Under the pieces are notes generated by a model. That model was not told where the DNA came from, ran no database searches, and saw only the letters and a program-made list of their open reading frames with translations. Both the position numbers and the translations under genes were made by a program. This document shows, piece after piece, positions 1 through 4,386 of a stretch of DNA of 6,327 nt. Source of the DNA: an uncultured Lachnospiraceae bacterium (GTDB lineage Bacteria; Bacillota; Clostridia; Lachnospirales; Lachnospiraceae); assembly GCA_947589175.1 (NCBI GenBank), contig CANPZR010000149.1:1-6327 (forward strand), written 5' to 3'. Position 1 is the stretch's first letter. Every line of letters starts with the position of its first letter.

Positions 1-28
1 ACTTATTTATTATTTATATAAAAGACTG
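1..28. other. AT-rich tail of the dnaA-dnaN intergenic region
   Basis: The first 23 bases contain a single C and otherwise only A and T, made of TTTAT/TATA-type steps. In many Bacillota the interval between dnaA and dnaN carries part of the replication origin, including DnaA-box clusters and an easily melted AT-rich stretch. The piece seen here is too short to call an unwinding element. A TATAAA string at 17-22 could act as a -10 box for a dnaN promoter, but any -35 would lie at or beyond the window edge, so no promoter is called. Confidence 0.4.
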
Positions 29-35
29 AAAGGAG
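29..35 (+). promoter_or_regulatory. Ribosome binding site of dnaN
   Basis: AAAGGAG is a strong match to the anti-Shine-Dalgarno sequence. It lies 11 bases before the ATG at 47, slightly longer than the usual 7-9. The spacer is almost wholly occupied by a DnaA-box-like nonamer. The site supports ATG 47 as the dnaN start. Confidence 0.85.
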
Positions 36-44
36 TTATACACA
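36..44 (+). promoter_or_regulatory. DnaA box (TTATACACA) between dnaN Shine-Dalgarno and start codon
   Basis: The nonamer TTATACACA fits the TTATNCACA DnaA-box consensus at every position and equals the sequence of the R2 box of E. coli oriC. It sits just upstream of dnaN, where Bacillota origins commonly have DnaA boxes. It could belong to an oriC cluster extending leftward out of the window, or let DnaA influence dnaA-dnaN expression. Only one box is visible here, so origin membership is inference; the match and location are seen directly. Confidence 0.6.
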
Positions 45-46
45 TT

Positions 47-1147
47 ATGAAATTCACCTGTACGAAAAATGACTTTAACAATGGAATCAATATTGTTTTG
101 AAGGCAGTACCAGGCAAGACGACGATGCCGATTCTTGAATGTGTAGTAATTGAGGCAAAGAATGACCAGATTAAGCTGACGACCAATGACATGCAGCTGG
201 GAATCGAGACAAAGATTCCCGCTCAGGTTCAGCAGGACGGTATTATCCTTGTCAACGCGAAGATGATTGCGGAGATTGTAAGGCGTCTTCCCGATGAGGA
301 CGTGAATTTTGAGGTGGATGAAAATAATAATATACTTCTGTTCTGCGGAAAATCCAAGTTCAACATCCCGGGTATCGACCATGAGGAATTTCCGATGCTG
401 CCGAAGATTGAAGTGAACAATAAGATTGTCATTTCCCAGTTTACGTTAAAGGAGATGATTCAGCAGACGATTTTCTCCATTTCCGATAATGAGGCGAACA
501 AAATTCTGACAGGAGAATTGTTTGAGATTAACGGGGATGAGTTTCGGATTGCGTCCCTGGATCTGGTGCGCGTCTCCATCCGCAAGGTGCAGCTGAAGGA
601 GAGTTACGATCACATTAAGGTCGTGATTCCGGGCAAGACGCTGAATGAAATCAGCAAGATATTGAACGGCGATACAGAGGATGAAATCACGATTTCCTTC
701 TCGAGAAATCATGTTCTCTTTGAATTTGACGATACGATGGTGATTTCCCGTCTGATCGAGGGTAATTTTTATAATATCGACCAGATGCTGAAAAATAATT
801 ACGAGACAAAGGTAAAGGTTAATAAAAGGGATTTTTACGGGTGTATTGACCGCGCTACCCTCCTGCTCAGGGAGTCGGAGAAGAAGCCAGTGATTCTGCA
901 TATCCGGGACGATGAGATTCAGATGGAAATGAATACAAAAGTAGGGTCTATGGATGAAGAGGTTTGGGCGGAAAAAGAGGGAAAGGATCTCAATATCGCC
1001 TTCAATCCTAAGTATATCGTGGATGTGCTAAAGGTTATTGATGATGAGGACGTGTACCTGTATTTGTTTAACTCCAATGCGCCCTGCTTTATTAAAAATA
1101 ACGAGGAATCGTATATTTATCTGATATTGCCAGTGAATATGAATTGA
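47..1147 (+). CDS. dnaN: DNA polymerase III subunit beta (sliding clamp)
   Basis: Encodes 366 aa, the same length as E. coli beta. The dimeric ring encircles DNA, tethers the replicative polymerase, and serves as a docking platform for repair and replication proteins. Family hallmarks include the MPIL segment near residue 27, VNAKM near 69, the HEEFPMLP element at 112-119, SRLIEGNF at 234-241, the YETKV strand at 252-256, DRATLL at 268-273 and a C-terminal YLILPV strand. ATG 47 is chosen because of the strong Shine-Dalgarno at 29-35 and because the protein begins with the expected MKFTC strand. Several residues of the partner-binding pocket differ from the usual ones: SLDLVRVS at 170-177 replaces the common (T/L)DG(H/Y)RLA, FYNI at 241-244 replaces FPNY, and the end is PVNMN rather than P(M/V)R(L/I). 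The frame is intact, so this is a divergent but functional-looking clamp. dnaA is expected directly upstream. Confidence 0.98.
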   Translation: MKFTCTKNDFNNGINIVLKAVPGKTTMPILECVVIEAKNDQIKLTTNDMQLGIETKIPAQVQQDGIILVNAKMIAEIVRRLPDEDVNFEVDENNNILLFCGKSKFNIPGIDHEEFPMLPKIEVNNKIVISQFTLKEMIQQTIFSISDNEANKILTGELFEINGDEFRIASLDLVRVSIRKVQLKESYDHIKVVIPGKTLNEISKILNGDTEDEITISFSRNHVLFEFDDTMVISRLIEGNFYNIDQMLKNNYETKVKVNKRDFYGCIDRATLLLRESEKKPVILHIRDDEIQMEMNTKVGSMDEEVWAEKEGKDLNIAFNPKYIVDVLKVIDDEDVYLYLFNSNAPCFIKNNEESYIYLILPVNMN

Positions 1148-1152
1148 AAGGA
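1147..1152 (+). promoter_or_regulatory. Ribosome binding site of yaaA (decides the start)
   Basis: AAAGGA begins at the last base of the dnaN stop codon and lies 9 bases before ATG 1162. This favours ATG 1162 over the in-frame TTG at 1144, which overlaps the dnaN stop and has no Shine-Dalgarno of its own. Confidence 0.75.
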
Positions 1153-1161
1153 AGGGCAGCC

Positions 1162-1374
1162 ATGCAGGAGATTACGATCAGAGATGATTTTATTAAGCTG
1201 GGACAGGCGATGAAGTTAGCGGGATTAGTCGGATCCGGCGTGGAGGCAAAAGTTCTGATTCAGGACGGCCTGGTTCTCGTCAACGGGGAAGTGGAGACGC
1301 GCCGGGGCCGGAAACTGGTGGTGGGAGACGAGTTTGAGTTTGAAGGAAACACAATTAAGGTTACTGCTTTATGA
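1162..1374 (+). CDS. yaaA: S4 domain-containing protein YaaA
   Basis: A 70-aa protein consisting almost entirely of one S4 RNA-binding domain. It resembles B. subtilis YaaA (about 71 aa) in length, position and motifs: an IKLGQAMKLA helix at 11-20, the VLVNGE turn at 38-43, the strongly conserved basic RRGRKL at 47-52, then VGD at 54-56 and a short terminal strand. S4 domains bind structured RNA, usually rRNA. For YaaA-type proteins a role in ribosome assembly has been proposed, but the exact function is uncertain to me and nothing in the sequence fixes it. The start is set by the Shine-Dalgarno at 1147-1152; a TTG 18 bases upstream would add six residues. The gene begins 14 bp after dnaN, and its stop overlaps the recF start (ATGA), so it is co-translated with recF. 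It acts in the cytoplasm and has no signal or membrane segment. Confidence 0.9.
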   Translation: MQEITIRDDFIKLGQAMKLAGLVGSGVEAKVLIQDGLVLVNGEVETRRGRKLVVGDEFEFEGNTIKVTAL

Positions 1375-2453
1375 TTATAAAATCCATTGAATTGTGCAAT
1401 TTCCGCAATTACGAGAGAGAGCTGTTCGAGTTTGATTCCGGCACGAACGTCCTCTATGGGGACAACGCCCAGGGAAAGACTAACGTGCTGGAGGCCATTT
1501 TTGTGGGAGGTACTACCAGGTCGCACCGGGGCAGCAGGGATACCGAAATGATACGGGAGGACCAGAAGGAAGCTCACCTGAGATATTTTGTGGAAAAGAG
1601 GCAGCACGCCTTTAAGGTGGAAATCCACATGCGCCGGGGAGAAAAAAAGGGAATTGCCGTGGACGGGCTCCCCATCAAGAGCAGCAGCGAGCTCTTGGGG
1701 CTGTCCAACATCGTGTTTTTTTCGCCGGAGGATCTTGGCATCATCAAGGACGGGCCGGAGGAGCGAAGGCGGTTTATCGACATGGAGATGTGCCAGCTCA
1801 ATAAAGCGTATTTATTTTATCTGACACAGTATAAAAAAGTTTTGAAACAGAGAAATGCCCTGTTAAAGCAGATTCAGGAAAAAAAGGCTCTGCGGGAGAC
1901 GCTGGAGATATGGAATAGTCAGCTTGTGGATCACGGGAAAAAAATTATATCCCTGAGAGGGGAATTTATCCAGGTTCTCCATGACATTATGAAGGAAAAG
2001 CATGAGAGCCTCACCGGCGGGCGGGAGAAAATTGATATAAAGTACAAGCCTAATGTGAGCCCGGAGCAGTTTGAAAATCAGCTTTTTTTGGAGGAGGACC
2101 GGGACGTCTTTCAGGGGACGACCACCGTGGGACCCCACCGGGACGACATGTCCTTTATGGTAGAGGGGAAGGACCTCAGAAAATACGGCTCCCAGGGGCA
2201 GAAAAGGACGGCGGCCCTGTCGCTCAAGATGGCGGAGATAGAAATTGTGGAAAACATAATCGGAGAAAAGCCGATCCTTCTCCTGGACGATGTGCTCTCC
2301 GAGTTAGACAGAAGCAGGCAGAATTATCTGTTGGAAAATATAAAGGGGATTCAGACGATCATAACCTGTACCGGTCTGGAAGAATTTGTGTCCAATGGCA
2401 TCAATATTGACCGTACGTTTGAAATAGTAAATGGAGGTATCCGACATGGATAA
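1371..2453 (+). CDS. recF: DNA replication and repair protein RecF
   Basis: Encodes 360 aa, the normal RecF length (E. coli 357). RecF is a cytoplasmic SMC/ABC-like ATPase that, with RecO and RecR, loads RecA onto single-stranded gaps and helps stalled forks. All key motifs are present: Walker A GDNAQGKT at 30-37, the TRSHR segment following it, SPEDL at 118-122, PEERRRF at 129-135, a helical arm around residues 145-205, TTVGPHRDD in the later part, the ABC signature YGSQGQ at 272-277, Walker B ILLLDD at 302-307 and the D-loop SELD at 310-313. The ATG lies within the yaaA stop as ATGA, with only a weak TAAGG at 1356-1360, so initiation probably relies on translational coupling with yaaA. The last 8 bases overlap gyrB. 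In-frame seven-base A and T runs occur several times but the frame is intact. Confidence 0.97.
   Translation: MIIKSIELCNFRNYERELFEFDSGTNVLYGDNAQGKTNVLEAIFVGGTTRSHRGSRDTEMIREDQKEAHLRYFVEKRQHAFKVEIHMRRGEKKGIAVDGLPIKSSSELLGLSNIVFFSPEDLGIIKDGPEERRRFIDMEMCQLNKAYLFYLTQYKKVLKQRNALLKQIQEKKALRETLEIWNSQLVDHGKKIISLRGEFIQVLHDIMKEKHESLTGGREKIDIKYKPNVSPEQFENQLFLEEDRDVFQGTTTVGPHRDDMSFMVEGKDLRKYGSQGQKRTAALSLKMAEIEIVENIIGEKPILLLDDVLSELDRSRQNYLLENIKGIQTIITCTGLEEFVSNGINIDRTFEIVNGGIRHG
2433..2437 (+). promoter_or_regulatory. Ribosome binding site of gyrB, inside the recF 3' end
   Basis: GGAGG lies 8 bases before ATG 2446 and within the recF coding sequence. An earlier in-frame ATG at 2431 overlaps this Shine-Dalgarno itself and has no purine-rich site before it, so 2446 is the better start. 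Confidence 0.85.
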
Positions 2454-4371
2454 AGAAAAAGAAGTTGTTTACGGAGCTGACCAGATTCAGATTCTGGAGG
2501 GGCTGGAGGCAGTGCGCAAAAGGCCTGGCATGTACATTGGAAGCACATCGGAGAAAGGGCTTCACCACCTTGTGTATGAAATTGTGGATAACTCTGTGGA
2601 TGAAGCGTTGGCAGGTTACTGTAATGAGATTCAGGTATTTATCAACAAGGATAATTCGATTACTGTCATTGACAACGGGCGCGGTATTCCGGTCGGAATC
2701 AACCGGAAGGCGGGTAAACCGGCGGTGGAAGTCGTGTTCACAATTCTTCATGCCGGCGGCAAGTTTGGCGGCGGCGGATACAAGGTGTCCGGCGGCCTGC
2801 ACGGCGTAGGCGCCTCGGTAGTAAACGCCCTTTCCGACTGGCTGGAAGTAGAAATCCACCAGGAAGGGAAGAAATATATGCAGCGGTACGAAAAGGGAAA
2901 GACGATGTATCCGCTAAAACAGGTGGGGACCACGGACCGGCACGGAACGACCGTAACCTTTAAGCCGGACGCGACGATTTTCACCGAGACGACGGTTTTC
3001 GACTTCTCCATTTTGAAGCAGCGCCTCCGGGAAATGGCATTTCTCACGAAGGGAATAAAAATTATTCTCACGGATCTGAGGGAGGAACAGGAGCGCACGG
3101 AGACCTTCCACTACGAGGGAGGCATTAAGGAATATGTGCAGTATTTGAATAAACACAAAGAACCCTTGTATGAAAATATCATTTACTGCGAGGGACAGAA
3201 GATGGGAATTTATGTGGAGGTGGCTTTCCAGCACAACTCCGCCTACAACGAGGGCTGTTATAGTTTTGTCAACAATATCACCACGCCGGAGGGCGGTACG
3301 CATCTGGCGGGATTTAAGAACGCGCTGACAAAGACGTTTAACGACTACGCCAGGGCGCAGAAGATTTTGAAGGACAATGAGCCGAATCTGAGCGGCGAGG
3401 ACATCCGCGAGGGAATTACGGCAATTATCAGTATCAAGATACCGGAGCCGCAGTTCGAGGGACAGACCAAGCAGAAATTGGGGAATACTGAGGCGAGGGG
3501 CGCCGTGGACGGCATCGTCAGCGAGCAGCTGACCTATTTCTTAGAGCAGAATCCGACCGTGGCCAAGCTGATTTGTGAGAAGGCGCTCTTGGCGCAGAGG
3601 GCGAGGGACGCGGCGAGAAAGGCGAGGGATCTCACCCGGAGAAAGACCGCTCTTGACGGGACGAGTCTTCCCGGAAAGCTGGCGGACTGCAGCGACAAAA
3701 ATCCGGAAAACTGCGAGATTTACATCGTGGAGGGAGATTCCGCCGGCGGGAGCGCCAAGACAGCGCGAGACCGGGCTACCCAGGCAATCCTGCCGCTGCG
3801 AGGAAAAATTCTCAACGTAGAAAAAGCAAGATTGGACAAGATTCTGGTAAATAATGAGATAAAAGCGATGATTACGGCATTTGGAACGGGAATATCTGAT
3901 GATTTTGACATTTCTAAGCTGCGGTATCACAAGATTATTATTATGACAGATGCCGATGTGGACGGCGCGCATATCGCTACGCTGCTCCTCACATTTTTGT
4001 ACCGGTTCATGCCGGATCTGATCAAGGAGGGGTATGTGTATCTGGCGCAGCCGCCTTTATACAAAATAGATAAAAATAAAAAGACGTACTACGCGTACAG
4101 CGATGAAGAATTGAACCGCACGTTAGAGGAAATCGGCCGGGACGGCAATAACAGTATTCAGCGTTACAAGGGCCTCGGCGAGATGGACGCGGAGCAGCTC
4201 TGGGACACCACGATGGATCCGGAAAAGAGAATCCTCTTAAAAGTAACTATGGACGAGGAGGAGTCCTCCGAGATTGATATCACGTTTAATACGCTGATGG
4301 GAGATAAGGTGGAGCCGCGGCGCGAATTTATTGAGGCGAACGCCAAGTATGTGAGAAACCTGGATATTTAA
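2446..4371 (+). CDS. gyrB: DNA gyrase subunit B
   Basis: With the start at 2446 the product has 641 aa, the short GyrB form typical of Gram-positives, lacking the insert that makes E. coli GyrB 804 aa. GyrB is the ATPase half of gyrase (A2B2), which introduces negative supercoils. The GHKL ATPase domain shows the catalytic Glu45 and Mg-binding Asn49 in YEIVDNSVDEA, DNGRG at 76-80 and the ATP lid GGKFGGGGYKVSGGLHGVG at 104-122. The transducer carries the QTK loop at 340-342. The TOPRIM domain has EGDSAGGSAK at 429-438 (Glu429), PLRGK at 450-454 and the metal-binding Asp502, Asp504 and Asp506 of TDADVD. QRYKGLGEMD and the terminal YVRNLDI are typical GyrB ends. The QRDR position Asp431 is intact; Arg452 occupies the E. 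coli Lys447 site. Gln139 replaces the aminocoumarin-contact Arg136 of E. coli. The gene overlaps recF by 8 bp and is followed at 15 bp by gyrA, which supports GyrB over ParE. Confidence 0.98.
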   Translation: MDKEKEVVYGADQIQILEGLEAVRKRPGMYIGSTSEKGLHHLVYEIVDNSVDEALAGYCNEIQVFINKDNSITVIDNGRGIPVGINRKAGKPAVEVVFTILHAGGKFGGGGYKVSGGLHGVGASVVNALSDWLEVEIHQEGKKYMQRYEKGKTMYPLKQVGTTDRHGTTVTFKPDATIFTETTVFDFSILKQRLREMAFLTKGIKIILTDLREEQERTETFHYEGGIKEYVQYLNKHKEPLYENIIYCEGQKMGIYVEVAFQHNSAYNEGCYSFVNNITTPEGGTHLAGFKNALTKTFNDYARAQKILKDNEPNLSGEDIREGITAIISIKIPEPQFEGQTKQKLGNTEARGAVDGIVSEQLTYFLEQNPTVAKLICEKALLAQRARDAARKARDLTRRKTALDGTSLPGKLADCSDKNPENCEIYIVEGDSAGGSAKTARDRATQAILPLRGKILNVEKARLDKILVNNEIKAMITAFGTGISDDFDISKLRYHKIIIMTDADVDGAHIATLLLTFLYRFMPDLIKEGYVYLAQPPLYKIDKNKKTYYAYSDEELNRTLEEIGRDGNNSIQRYKGLGEMDAEQLWDTTMDPEKRILLKVTMDEEESSEIDITFNTLMGDKVEPRREFIEANAKYVRNLDI

Positions 4372-4376
4372 AAAGC

Positions 4377-4383
4377 GAGGTAA
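4377..4383 (+). promoter_or_regulatory. Ribosome binding site of gyrA
   Basis: GAGGTAA lies in the 15-base gap after the gyrB stop, with GAGG ending 6 bases before ATG 4387. It supports this start, which gives the usual short acidic GyrA N-terminus. No terminator or promoter fits in this gap. Confidence 0.75.
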
Positions 4384-4386
4384 GAA

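Noticed and set aside
1144..1161. TTG start for yaaA overlapping the dnaN stop (TTGA)
   Set aside because: It lacks a Shine-Dalgarno upstream, and the AAAGGA at 1147-1152 is well spaced for ATG 1162, which also gives the usual YaaA length.
2431..2445. Upstream in-frame ATG for gyrB giving a 646-aa product
   Set aside because: This ATG is part of the ATGGAGG that forms the Shine-Dalgarno for ATG 2446, and no ribosome binding site precedes it.
3575..3820. Plus-strand open frame rich in Arg within gyrB
   Set aside because: It is a shifted-frame shadow of the conserved TOPRIM region and has no independent support.
4057..4065. TTATACAAA, a one-mismatch DnaA box inside gyrB; similar near-matches at about 1925 and 1963
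   Set aside because: Single-mismatch nonamers are expected by chance in several kilobases of coding sequence, and there is no clustering.
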